Assembly (NCBI RefSeq): GCF_004331465.1
Contig: NZ_SJKB01000028.1
Coordinates: 1-58,657 of the forward strand
DNA length: 58,657 nucleotides
DNA from: Kribbella pittospori
GTDB lineage: Bacteria > Actinomycetota > Actinomycetes > Propionibacteriales > Kribbellaceae
Direction of reading: 5' to 3'
Below are positions 26,301-34,106 of this stretch, piece after piece. The notes beneath the pieces are model-generated. The model saw nothing but the letters and a program-made list of their open reading frames with translations, did no database searches and was not told the origin of the DNA. The translations under genes and the position numbers were made by a program. The stretch's first letter is position 1. Each line of letters opens with the position of its first letter.

Positions 26301-27383
26301 CTTGGTGTGCCACAGGGCGGCCGGCGTCGGACTTGTGGTCGGCGAGTGATCGAGGACGATGTCGAACGCCGCGGCCACGATCGTCGCTCCGGCCAGCGGC
26401 TCGGTCCGGAACTGGAAGTAGGACCGGTACCGCGCGTCGAGATCCCAGGACAGTCCGACCTTGGCGCCGTCGGCCCGGTCGTAGTTCCAGTACGACTGAT
26501 TGGGCGCGTACGAGTTGATATGCGACCAATACTGATGCCCGGCCGTCCACGACGGATCGACGTAGACCGGGAATCGGGTCGCCGCCGACGTCAGCATCGC
26601 CCGATCCGGTACGACGCTCAGACCCGCAGCGGTCCGGTTGGTGGGGATGGTCGCGTGCCGGGACTGCTGGGTGCCGCTGTGCCGGACGTCCTCCGCCGCC
26701 CCGGCGGTGTCCCACATCACCGCGGCGCCGGTCGTGAACACCTTCGCGCCTTTGTCGTCGAGGGCAACTGTAGAGCCGTTCGGTCGCGACTCCACCCGCA
26801 GTCCGGTGGTGTCGAGGCCGAAGTCCACTCGATGCAGTTGCTGGGCGGCGGCTCGGGTCTTCACCACCAGCACCTGGGCGAACCCATCGGCTTCTGCGCG
26901 GAGTTTGAGGTCGATGCCAGGGAACACCTCGGGATAGGTCGCGGTGTCACCATCCAAGACCGGTTTCGGCAACTTGGTCAACCAGGTCATCCGGAGCTGA
27001 CGCCGACTTGTGCCGAGGGCAACCAGCGCACGGTCTCCGCCTCCGGACAACACCAACTCGGTCACCGTCGCACCCGGGCGGACGGTGCCGTCCGGGTGCT
27101 TGCGCAGCGTGGTGTCGATCGGTACCCAGCCGGTACCGCGCCGGGCGCGCACCGGAGTCGGGTGCGCGACCAGCGTGTGCAGACCGGAAGGCTCGACGTA
27201 CACGTCACTGCTCTCCGTCCGCAGCTCGGTCAACTCGACTGGCCCGGCAGGCGCGGCGGAGGCGGTGTCCGCGGTCGTCGCGTCGTCGGCGCGGGCGACG
27301 CCGACGGCGGGAAAGGCGAGCAGGGCCGCGAGCGAGGCCGCGATGATCCGACGCCGGGTGCCAACCGGCTGTCGCCTCGTCAC
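23397..27383 (-). CDS. Secreted DNRLRE/FG-GAP repeat protein with ricin-type lectin domains
   Basis: The product has 1328 aa. The signal peptide (RRRIIAASLAALLAFPAVGV) ends before ADDATT. The N-terminal part (about 45-450) is of the DNRLRE type that accompanies actinobacterial RHS proteins (LFPVYVDPSWT-like; SYFQFRTEPLAGATIVAAAF). A fibronectin-like region follows. Six FG-GAP/VCBS repeats with calcium-type motifs are visible (INGDGRADI, FDGDQRADI, ADGDGKDDI, VDGDGRDDL, VNGDRKDDI, YTGDGTDDV). Two ricin-type beta-trefoil lectin domains (about 1035-1325) end the protein, with repeated QxW motifs (QQWILRP, CQRWQIVPKG, CQSWRIEP, CQRWNL). GTG at 27383 overlaps the stop of the RHS2 gene (GTGA), implying coupling; GTG at 27392 is the alternative. 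It likely binds glycans at the surface, possibly as partner of RHS2. Confidence 0.85.
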   Translation of the reverse strand: MTRRQPVGTRRRIIAASLAALLAFPAVGVARADDATTADTASAAPAGPVELTELRTESSDVYVEPSGLHTLVAHPTPVRARRGTGWVPIDTTLRKHPDGTVRPGATVTELVLSGGGDRALVALGTSRRQLRMTWLTKLPKPVLDGDTATYPEVFPGIDLKLRAEADGFAQVLVVKTRAAAQQLHRVDFGLDTTGLRVESRPNGSTVALDDKGAKVFTTGAAVMWDTAGAAEDVRHSGTQQSRHATIPTNRTAAGLSVVPDRAMLTSAATRFPVYVDPSWTAGHQYWSHINSYAPNQSYWNYDRADGAKVGLSWDLDARYRSYFQFRTEPLAGATIVAAAFDIVLDHSPTTSPTPAALWHTKAITPSEELEWGNSVPGHWLSELARASGNAHTGSGQPDMGMRFTDARVKAVIQGVATARAGTATFGLRAPDEGNKFQWKKFHPGTAKLVVSYNNAPRQPVKVNFSRPRPCGTASAPTVVSGIVPPTFAAVASDPDNDNITTRLSVHRVDTGAVAYQAVSSTTTSGAAFAWPQLPETALAAGVPYYYVASSNDNVADDGIEFGPDSTKCYFVLDATRPATPQVSSVDFPPEGEPGIPARTTGIVTLRPGGSDSDVAEYLYGFQQDKVLSRIKAGPDGVARLPVTVWPDPVIGPQQRLFVRAVDKAGNTSTLGPAYDVISSDNPQTIPRVRGDINGDGRADISAVLDHGWGRTGVWNVLAKPGGLQTGTLAWDSGENGGYALYRSRPVQGDFDGDQRADIVLFREEAGRRIGAYLLKSDGNRYDSPSLPVWHSGSAGWPLSGARIFAGDADGDGKDDIAVQLNDGNGTWRVLIFRGGNLGTPVQWVSTSAGSGEWARSAPLLADVDGDGRDDLVDMSNLGNCQTRVTVRKSTGTSFAPTPVPLYEGAYCWEKSKPVVADVNGDRKDDIVAMYEHGQTDLALRVFVSSGTAMTESQWYRGTLDPARNALGAGDYTGDGTDDVALVSALDGGGRDVSTLVSSGTSFAAPVSGWREEAVAATTGPRFDIDNRAYELVARHSSKCLDVPAASQTDAAPIHQYSCNGNIQQRFRLTQIAGTEQFEVHTVHGSGVQNDGKARCVHVDDNLLGDDVPLLQWPCVGTGNQQMTVEYLEGSSYDTVVRLRFAHSGKCAAVRGGSLGDAVPVVQQTCSADASQQWILRPAFTGQTLSGRYKMASVKSGHVLDIKDCGTNPASTDIRMWTWVAGSPCQRWQIVPKGDDIYQIHDPNSQKNIDVEGCPGSNGSPILPITPNDAADCQSWRIEPAAGGSWSILQNSSGRSMDVAGCSAVMGSDVITWPYWNGSCQRWNLTAAN

Positions 27384-30300
27384 AATCCCCACCCCTCGAA
27401 GATGTCCAGGATCCTCGCAATCAGCTGGCCACCCGGAAGGCGGGCCTTACCAGGCGACTGTGAGCCGAAGTCCTTGCTGTCGTACGGCCCTCTCCACTTC
27501 GGGCTTCCGTCGGGGTACTGGGTCGGGTGCGGATCGACCTCCTTGGCGGTTTCATAGATCCAGTCCTCCCGGTGGATCGGTTTCTCCCCGCGCCCCCGGG
27601 CGATCCCGTCCTGGAGCTGCTGGGTGATCTCCTGGTCCCGGCGCCTCTCTTCGGGAGTCAGCTCCCGTTTCTTCGCCCGGTCCGGGCCGTTGCCACGGGA
27701 CGCCGGTTTGTCGCTCTTGCTCTTCGTCGCCTTCTTGGGTGCCTTGGGTCTCGCCGGCTTCGGTGCCGGCTTCGGTTTCGACGGCTTGGGTTTCGCCGTG
27801 GCCGGTTTGCGGACCGGCTTGTGGACCTTGTCGGCGACCTTCTTGTAGATCCACTTGATCCGGTTGACGATCTTGACCTCGAACCGGGTCTCGCGTTTCG
27901 CGACGACCTTGATCACGGTCTTGGTTTGCTCGACCCAGTGGGTGACCTGGTGGGTGACCTTCTCCCACAGCCAGAGCAGGAAGTTCCAGACCGTCTCGAC
28001 GATCGTCTCGATCACCTTGACCAGGAACTTGACGATCTCGACCAGCAGCATCAGCACGAGCACCGCGATGACGGCGACGATGACCACCGGGATCACGATC
28101 GGGATCGCGATCACCGCGACCCGGCCGTCGGCGTCCTGGAACGTGACCGGGTTGTTGTTCGCATAGGCGTACCCGTTCAGCTGCTGCGGATCCTCCGGAT
28201 CGATCTCCGGATCGACCGAGATGAACCGCCCCAGCGTCGGGTCGTACTCACGGGCTCCGAGATGGACCAGGTTCGTGGCCGGATCCGCACTACCGCCGTG
28301 GAATCCGCGCTGCCCGGGCCACTCGGTCGGGGCACTCCCCCGGACTTCACCGTACGGCGTGGTCCGGCGCCGCTGGAACGACTGGTTCGATGCGTCCACG
28401 GCGATCGTGGGCGAGCCGTGCAGGTCGGTCAGCAGCCAGGTCAGCTTCCCGTTCGTGCGGATCGCGACCACGTCTTCGCCGAACGTGTAGTACCGAGTGC
28501 CGCGCAGTTGGCCATCGGTGCCGAGCAGGACCTCGGTCTCACCGAGGTAGAGTGTCGTACCGCTGCTGTCGCGTCGAAGCAGCCGGTTTCCCTCGCCGTC
28601 GTACACGAACCCGCTGCCCTTGCTGGTGCTCTCGAGCTTGCCCTCGTTGTTCCAGTTCAGGGTCTCGGTGTTGCCGCCTTCGGTCCGGGTCGTGAGGTTG
28701 CCGGTCGCGTCGTACCCGAAGCTCTTCGTCGAGCTTCCGGCCGGACCGGTTGTGGTGACGCTCTTCAACGTGTTCGGGTGCGCTGGGCCGCCGTACGTGT
28801 AGGTGCTGTTGGTGGTCGCACCGGTCGGGGCCACCTTCTTCTCGGTCAACCGGTTGCCGACCTCGTCGAACGTCCAGCTGTGCCAGTACGGCGCCGGACC
28901 GCCCAGCCCCGCGGCCGTTGGAGCAGCCGCACAGTCGCCGGATCCAGGTGTCCAGGCCTGGGTCAGCCGACGCTGGTAGTCGTAGCCGAAGCACTGCGTG
29001 TCCGTCGGCTCGCCAGTGGTCGACGACGGTGTATCGGTGATCTTCTCGACGTTGCCGGCCGGATCGTACGCGTACTGCGTGTCCGAGATCCGCCGCGGCG
29101 AGGTCTCACGATCGGTGACCACCCGCGACAACCGGCGCGTGCCGTACTCGTACTCGAACCGCTGTTGCACCCAGCGGCCGCTGCTCTGCCCGAGCGTCAA
29201 CACCTCCGTCTCCTCGAGTGGCGTGTGCGTAGCGCTCCGGACGTACGAACCCAGCTCGCTGCTCAGCGTCGTGGGCAAGCTCTGGTCGTTGTAGCCGATC
29301 GACAACGTCTCTGCGGGCAGGTCCCCGACCCCGGGCAGGGTCCGCGTCGCTACCTTGCCGTCATCGGTGTAGGTCTGCGCCACGGCGTACGTGCCTTGCA
29401 GTGCTCCCTCACTGGCCGGCAGCGTAACGGACTGACCCTTGGGACGCCCTGCCTCGTCGTAGCCCGTCACCGCGGTGGTGTAGGCCTTGCCGTCCAGCCA
29501 CCGGGTGGTCGACGTTGGTTTGCCCGCGGCAAGGGTGTCGTAGGTCCACTCGATCTGGACCGGCCCGGTGACCGAGCCACCGCGCTGGGTCTTCAGCCGC
29601 CCGAGATCGTCGTAGGTGTAGGCGGTCGTCACGCCCTTTGCGTCGGTACTCGACTCGATCTGGTCCACCTTGTTGTAGGTGTACGTCGTCGTGCCGCGGT
29701 CAGGGTCGGTCTCGGTGGTCCGGCGACCCTGGATGTCGTACTGGTAGCTCCAGACGTTGCCGGCGGCATCGGTGAGCATCTTCAGCTGGCCGAGCGGTGT
29801 ATAGGAGTATTTGGTGCTGTCGTAGCTACCGGTCCAGGTCTCGCCGCGGTACTGGCGCAGTTCGGTCAGGTTTCCACGGGCATCGGTGATGCGGCTCGTG
29901 GGCGCTTGGCCCTGAGGCGGATCGATGCTCTGCATGGTCGCGGTGATCTGGTGATCGGTGCGGTAGAGGTCCTGGCCGTTGGACCGGTAGATCTGCGCCG
30001 ACGGACGGTCGGCACCGTCCCACACCGACACTTCCTGCTTCGGTACGACGGTGTCGTCGACATACAGGATCTCCTGGCTCGGCGCGCCCTCGGCGTAGTA
30101 CGGCCCCGAGGTGATGGACTGCTTGCCGCGACTGTCGTAGCGGTAGTCGGTAACGAGTCGTCCACCTGCCGGTGTGCCCTCTTGTGTCTGGCGGAGCCGC
30201 TGCAGGCCGTCGTACAGCTCATAGGTGACGTCATAGCGGTCGTTGCCGAGCCGGGCACGAGTGATGACGGCCGACGAGGCGTCACCGCGCAGCAGGTACT

Positions 30301-33300
30301 CGTGCTCGACGTCCGCCGGGCTGGTGGCCTTCGGGTGACCCGGGTTCCAAACCTTCACGGTCCGGCCGAGTGGATCGAGGGCAGCCTCGGTCCGCTTGCC
30401 GTCCGGTCCGGTCGAAGCGATCTGCTCACCCCACGCCGGCTCGTACTCCTCGCTCGCCACCAGCCCGTTCGGTGCCGTCTCCGTCGCCTTCGTGACCGGG
30501 CCGTAGGACGGTGTGAACGTCGTTCGGGTGGTCTGGTTCAGCGCGTTGCTGACACTGGTGCGGCGGCCATACTCGTCGTACGTCGCGGTGAAGACGGTCT
30601 CGTACGTCGGGTTGCCGCTGCTGTCGAAGCCGGAGAGCCGCTCGCCCTTCGTCGGCACGCCGCGCGTCGGGACGGCCGCGTGTGACGTGGCGCCGTCGTA
30701 GAACATCCGCTCGTCGCTCAGGACTTGCGCTGTCGTCCACGGCTTGTCGCAGCCGACGGAGACGACTTGCTCACGGGTCTGGAGCTCCTGCAGGCCGGTA
30801 GCAGCGTTCTCCTGGTACTCGTAGCGCGTGCAGGTGTCGTCGGTGGTCGTCGTCGTGTCGTTGGCCAGATGCTTCCACAGCAGCCGGCCCTTGGCGTCGT
30901 ACTCGTGCTGGTTGGCGACGTTGAGCGTGCCGCCGTCGACGGCCTGGTACTGCGTGACGCCCTTCTGAGCGGTCATGTACGCGTACCGCGTTCCCCACGG
31001 GCGGGTCTCGACGGCAGTGGGCTGGGGCGAGCGCCAGTAGTCGTTGATGGTCTTGTTCACCACGGCCGATCCGGCGAACGTGATCTGCTCACGGACCTGG
31101 CCGGAGAACTCCTCGATGTCGTCGACCGCCGTACCGGTCGAGTCTGTGATCTTGACGGGCCGCGGCGTCCCGTCGGCCTTCCGGTCACCGTGCATGCCCC
31201 GGTAGTACAGCGTCTCGGTCACCGATTGGGTCTCGTTGGCAGACCCCTTCAGCACGCGGACCTTCTCATACCCGCGCCACTGGTTCCAGGTGTGCGTGGT
31301 GGTGTCCGACAGGCCGTCCTGCTCGTCGTAGTGCCACGCCGGCGTACCGATGTATTCGACCTTGCTCGTCACCGGCACCGGCGCCGCGGGGACACTCGTC
31401 GTCGCGCTGCGATCGGTCTCGGTCGCCTCGGTGACGACGTACTTGTGGAACCAGTCCTGCCGCTCGGCCTGGTCGGGTGGAGTCCATCGTTGCGGGTGGC
31501 AACGACGGGCGTTCTCGGCCGGATTCGGCAAGTTGCCGGCCGTGCAGTCCTTGGGGGAGTAGCTGACGGCCAGGTCGCCGCCGGTGCCGTACTTGACCGC
31601 ACTGATGCGATACCACACCATGCTCGGCAGATTCGGGTTGGCCGGATCGACACGGTTGTCCAGGCCGACACCGTCGAAGTTGGTCTCCGGAGTCTGCAGT
31701 TCCCCGCCGACGAGACCGGTCTGGCTGACCGACTCGAGCCACAGCGCCCGGCCGGTGGTGGCACCGTTGGTGTACTCGTGCCGCAGCGACCACGACTGCA
31801 CGTCGGCCAACGCCGTACCCCGCAGCACCTGGGTCGTGATCTTGCTGAGCCGCTTCTGACTCCAGAAGGTCGGGTTGAAGTGGTTGTTGCAATTCGTCGT
31901 ACTTGCGCAGTTCAGGTCCCAGGGCGTGTCCGGGTACGACGCCGGCTGCGACGGACCGCATCCGGCGCCCACACACCGCTCGGCGGTCGTGAACAGCACC
32001 TTGCCGACCGGGCTCTGGGTGTAGGCCTGACCGTCGCGCTGGCCGTACTCGATCCGGTTCAGCGTGCTGTTACGTACGTAGTTGCTGACCGTCGTCGCAG
32101 TCAGGTTCCGCGCGTAGCGGTTGGTCTCGCGGTCGTAGTACAGGCTCATCGTGTTGCCGTGCCGGTCGACGACGTAGTCCAGGTTCCAGCGATACGCCTG
32201 CTGGCACCACGAGTCCGCGAACGCCGACTTGCTGCATTGCTCGCCGGTGTTGTTGCCGTAGACTGGCATCGTCATCGTCGATCCCGTCTCCGGCCTGCCA
32301 GAACTCCAACCAGGCAAGCGATTCCGGCCGAAATAGTACTTCGTCCCGTCCTTGGTCGTGACCCGCCAGTACTCGCCCTTCTCCGCCGCCAGAACGCCCT
32401 CGTCGCCGTTGACCATGCCCCACAACTTCTCGACCACGGTGCCGTCGTCGCCGCGCAGCCGCCAGGTCTCCGACGTGCTGGTCTTCGACACCAGGAACAG
32501 GTCGCCCGACTTACCGCTCATCGACAGGCTCGCGTTCTCGGACGCGAAACAGAAGTCACCGGTCTTGCGAGTCCCGTTGTTGCCGGCATCCTTCGAACAG
32601 CTCTTGTACCGACGCTCGATCGATCCGGCACCGGCGATATCGAAGCCCTGCCCCACGACGGAAACCTGGTTGTTCGTCGCCGCCGTCAAACCGTCCAACG
32701 AAGACGACGAGTACTGCAACGCCACCGCCGGCTGCGGCCCACCCATACCTGGTGGTGCATCCATCGGCATCGACCACTCGAACCCACCGGATTGCCCGCC
32801 GATGCTCCACGTCGCCGCGCCGCCCGATTGGTCACCTTTGCCGAAGTCCCCGGCACCTCCGGACGCGGCGGCTGCCATCCTCAACCTACTCGGTTGCGCG
32901 CCGACCGTCACGTCAGCCTGCAGGGTGCCGTCGCCCTTGTTGCTCGCGGCAATTGATTTGCCCGTGCTCGCGTCGTACAACCGCAGCCGGCTGGCCCAGC
33001 CACCGCCGTATGTGTCGCGGAAGGCCGAGTAGTCCACCGTCAGCTTGACCTGGCCGTTGGTCTTCACGCCGTCGGTTCGCTGGACGTCGAGCGTCAATAC
33101 GTCACCTTGGCGTCCATTGACCGATACCTTGACATTCGACGGCCCGGTCGACGTCCCGGTCTTGATCCAGCGTTGGGTCGCGTCGGCGCTCGGCCCGACC
33201 CACACCGGGAGGTCACCTACCCGTTGCTTGGCCTCTGCGGGCTTGCTGCCCATCACGGCGTTCCAGCGGCTGACCGACGAACCGTTGCCGGGCGTCGGGA

Positions 33301-33607
33301 CGGACACCTCGGCCTGGCCCGGCGATGGCCAGTCGAGCCGTGGCGCCCATGGTTTGGTCGCATCGACCATCGCCGGATCTGTCGGCTGCGACGCCGGCTC
33401 GGCCTCGACGCCGCGCACCGGCTTGTCGCGACGCAGCTCGATCTCCTTGTCCGGCTTCGGCGACGCGGCGACCGCGGTGAAGCCGTTCTGCTGATTCCCC
33501 GCCACCAAGGCAAGACCAACGAGAACGGAGACGCCAACACGTGCGCTTCGTCGTACGACGCGACGTCGCAGGGGCAACTGGGACAGACCCGGAATGATCG
33601 TCGTCAT
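27380..33607 (-). CDS. Secreted RHS/YD-repeat protein 2 with hydrophobic and basic C-terminal tail
   Basis: The product has 2075 aa. The long signal region has a basic n-part (RRRVVRRSARVGVSVLVGLA) and probable cleavage near residue 48. An SpvB-like N-terminal region follows (VSVVGQGFDIAGAGSIERRY) and then many YD repeats (YDIQGRRTTETDPDRGTTTY). The core ends with HLGAREYDPTLGRFISVDPE and TFQDADGR. The 246-residue tail (DNA 27380-28120) starts with a 50-residue Val/Ile-rich membrane-like block. A charged helix, a Lys/Pro repeat linker (KPKPSKPKPAPKPARPK) and a 65-residue end domain (REDWIYETAKEVDPHPTQYP, ILDIFEGWGL) follow. I recognise no toxin family. ATG has AAGGAG 6 bases upstream. It shares architecture with RHS1, so the two are paralogues with different tails. 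Confidence 0.88.
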   Translation of the reverse strand: MTTIIPGLSQLPLRRRVVRRSARVGVSVLVGLALVAGNQQNGFTAVAASPKPDKEIELRRDKPVRGVEAEPASQPTDPAMVDATKPWAPRLDWPSPGQAEVSVPTPGNGSSVSRWNAVMGSKPAEAKQRVGDLPVWVGPSADATQRWIKTGTSTGPSNVKVSVNGRQGDVLTLDVQRTDGVKTNGQVKLTVDYSAFRDTYGGGWASRLRLYDASTGKSIAASNKGDGTLQADVTVGAQPSRLRMAAAASGGAGDFGKGDQSGGAATWSIGGQSGGFEWSMPMDAPPGMGGPQPAVALQYSSSSLDGLTAATNNQVSVVGQGFDIAGAGSIERRYKSCSKDAGNNGTRKTGDFCFASENASLSMSGKSGDLFLVSKTSTSETWRLRGDDGTVVEKLWGMVNGDEGVLAAEKGEYWRVTTKDGTKYYFGRNRLPGWSSGRPETGSTMTMPVYGNNTGEQCSKSAFADSWCQQAYRWNLDYVVDRHGNTMSLYYDRETNRYARNLTATTVSNYVRNSTLNRIEYGQRDGQAYTQSPVGKVLFTTAERCVGAGCGPSQPASYPDTPWDLNCASTTNCNNHFNPTFWSQKRLSKITTQVLRGTALADVQSWSLRHEYTNGATTGRALWLESVSQTGLVGGELQTPETNFDGVGLDNRVDPANPNLPSMVWYRISAVKYGTGGDLAVSYSPKDCTAGNLPNPAENARRCHPQRWTPPDQAERQDWFHKYVVTEATETDRSATTSVPAAPVPVTSKVEYIGTPAWHYDEQDGLSDTTTHTWNQWRGYEKVRVLKGSANETQSVTETLYYRGMHGDRKADGTPRPVKITDSTGTAVDDIEEFSGQVREQITFAGSAVVNKTINDYWRSPQPTAVETRPWGTRYAYMTAQKGVTQYQAVDGGTLNVANQHEYDAKGRLLWKHLANDTTTTTDDTCTRYEYQENAATGLQELQTREQVVSVGCDKPWTTAQVLSDERMFYDGATSHAAVPTRGVPTKGERLSGFDSSGNPTYETVFTATYDEYGRRTSVSNALNQTTRTTFTPSYGPVTKATETAPNGLVASEEYEPAWGEQIASTGPDGKRTEAALDPLGRTVKVWNPGHPKATSPADVEHEYLLRGDASSAVITRARLGNDRYDVTYELYDGLQRLRQTQEGTPAGGRLVTDYRYDSRGKQSITSGPYYAEGAPSQEILYVDDTVVPKQEVSVWDGADRPSAQIYRSNGQDLYRTDHQITATMQSIDPPQGQAPTSRITDARGNLTELRQYRGETWTGSYDSTKYSYTPLGQLKMLTDAAGNVWSYQYDIQGRRTTETDPDRGTTTYTYNKVDQIESSTDAKGVTTAYTYDDLGRLKTQRGGSVTGPVQIEWTYDTLAAGKPTSTTRWLDGKAYTTAVTGYDEAGRPKGQSVTLPASEGALQGTYAVAQTYTDDGKVATRTLPGVGDLPAETLSIGYNDQSLPTTLSSELGSYVRSATHTPLEETEVLTLGQSSGRWVQQRFEYEYGTRRLSRVVTDRETSPRRISDTQYAYDPAGNVEKITDTPSSTTGEPTDTQCFGYDYQRRLTQAWTPGSGDCAAAPTAAGLGGPAPYWHSWTFDEVGNRLTEKKVAPTGATTNSTYTYGGPAHPNTLKSVTTTGPAGSSTKSFGYDATGNLTTRTEGGNTETLNWNNEGKLESTSKGSGFVYDGEGNRLLRRDSSGTTLYLGETEVLLGTDGQLRGTRYYTFGEDVVAIRTNGKLTWLLTDLHGSPTIAVDASNQSFQRRRTTPYGEVRGSAPTEWPGQRGFHGGSADPATNLVHLGAREYDPTLGRFISVDPEIDPEDPQQLNGYAYANNNPVTFQDADGRVAVIAIPIVIPVVIVAVIAVLVLMLLVEIVKFLVKVIETIVETVWNFLLWLWEKVTHQVTHWVEQTKTVIKVVAKRETRFEVKIVNRIKWIYKKVADKVHKPVRKPATAKPKPSKPKPAPKPARPKAPKKATKSKSDKPASRGNGPDRAKKRELTPEERRRDQEITQQLQDGIARGRGEKPIHREDWIYETAKEVDPHPTQYPDGSPKWRGPYDSKDFGSQSPGKARLPGGQLIARILDIFEGWGL

Positions 33608-34106
33608 CGCGATCTCCTTGTTCAGGCGGGGGGATGAGGCAGTAGAGCCGACCGGAGCCGGGCAGGATCATTGAGCTGACGGAGCTCGCCGCAGAAAGAG
33701 TCACGGGCGTGTGTTCGCGTCTTGCAGCCGCTGACGGGCGGTGAACTCCTCGACGAGACCGATCCTGGGCCGACTCGTCAGCGTCGTCGTGGCCGGTCGG
33801 AACGGCCCGGATCGTAGCCGGGTGGAGGGGGTGATCCGGGCCGTTCCGACCAGCAACGGCGACTCGTCCAGCTACTCCAGACCCCGGGCCGGAGAGGTGG
33901 CGCGCCCAGAAGCGGTCGCCCGCGCCGAGCGCGAAGATCGCCAAGTGGTTCGCACTGTCCGGCGAACCAACAGCAGCCAGTGTGGCCGTCAGCAGAATGC
34001 ACCTCATGAGACCCTCTCGATCCAGTCACGACCGCAGCCGTGACGACACGAAATGTCGCTGTCAGAACGCTGATAGCGCGAGGAGTTCCCGAGCTCGCGA
34101 AGCCGA
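33608..34106. other. Intergenic region between RHS2 and GH43 genes
   Basis: It holds the RHS2 promoter side and the 19-bp inverted repeat described separately. On the minus strand a short frame reads MRCILLTATLAAVGSPDSAN and HLAIFALGAGDRFWARHLSG. This looks like a signal peptide joined to one repeat of a propeller-type lectin, possibly a remnant of a secreted protein. It is not a full gene. Confidence 0.4.
33795..33851. terminator. 19-bp perfect inverted repeat, possible terminator of the GH43 gene
   Basis: The arms GGTCGGAACGGCCCGGATC (33795-33813) and its exact complement (33833-33851) are separated by 19 bases. The position, after the GH43 stop codon and before RHS2, fits a transcription terminator; there is no T-run, as is common in actinomycetes. 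A regulatory RNA structure or repeat remnant remains possible. Confidence 0.5.

Noticed and set aside
27527..33637. Very long plus-strand frames opposite RHS2 (1052 and 743 codons)
   Set aside because: They are antisense shadows of the RHS2 gene caused by high-GC codon bias. They lack ribosome binding sites, signal sequences and any domain, while the minus strand has full YD-repeat homology.
33213..34007. 264-codon minus-strand frame overlapping the RHS2 start
   Set aside because: Only the first 50 residues look protein-like (a signal peptide and one lectin-type repeat). The rest overlaps the RHS2 N-terminus in another frame, so it is at most a short remnant.
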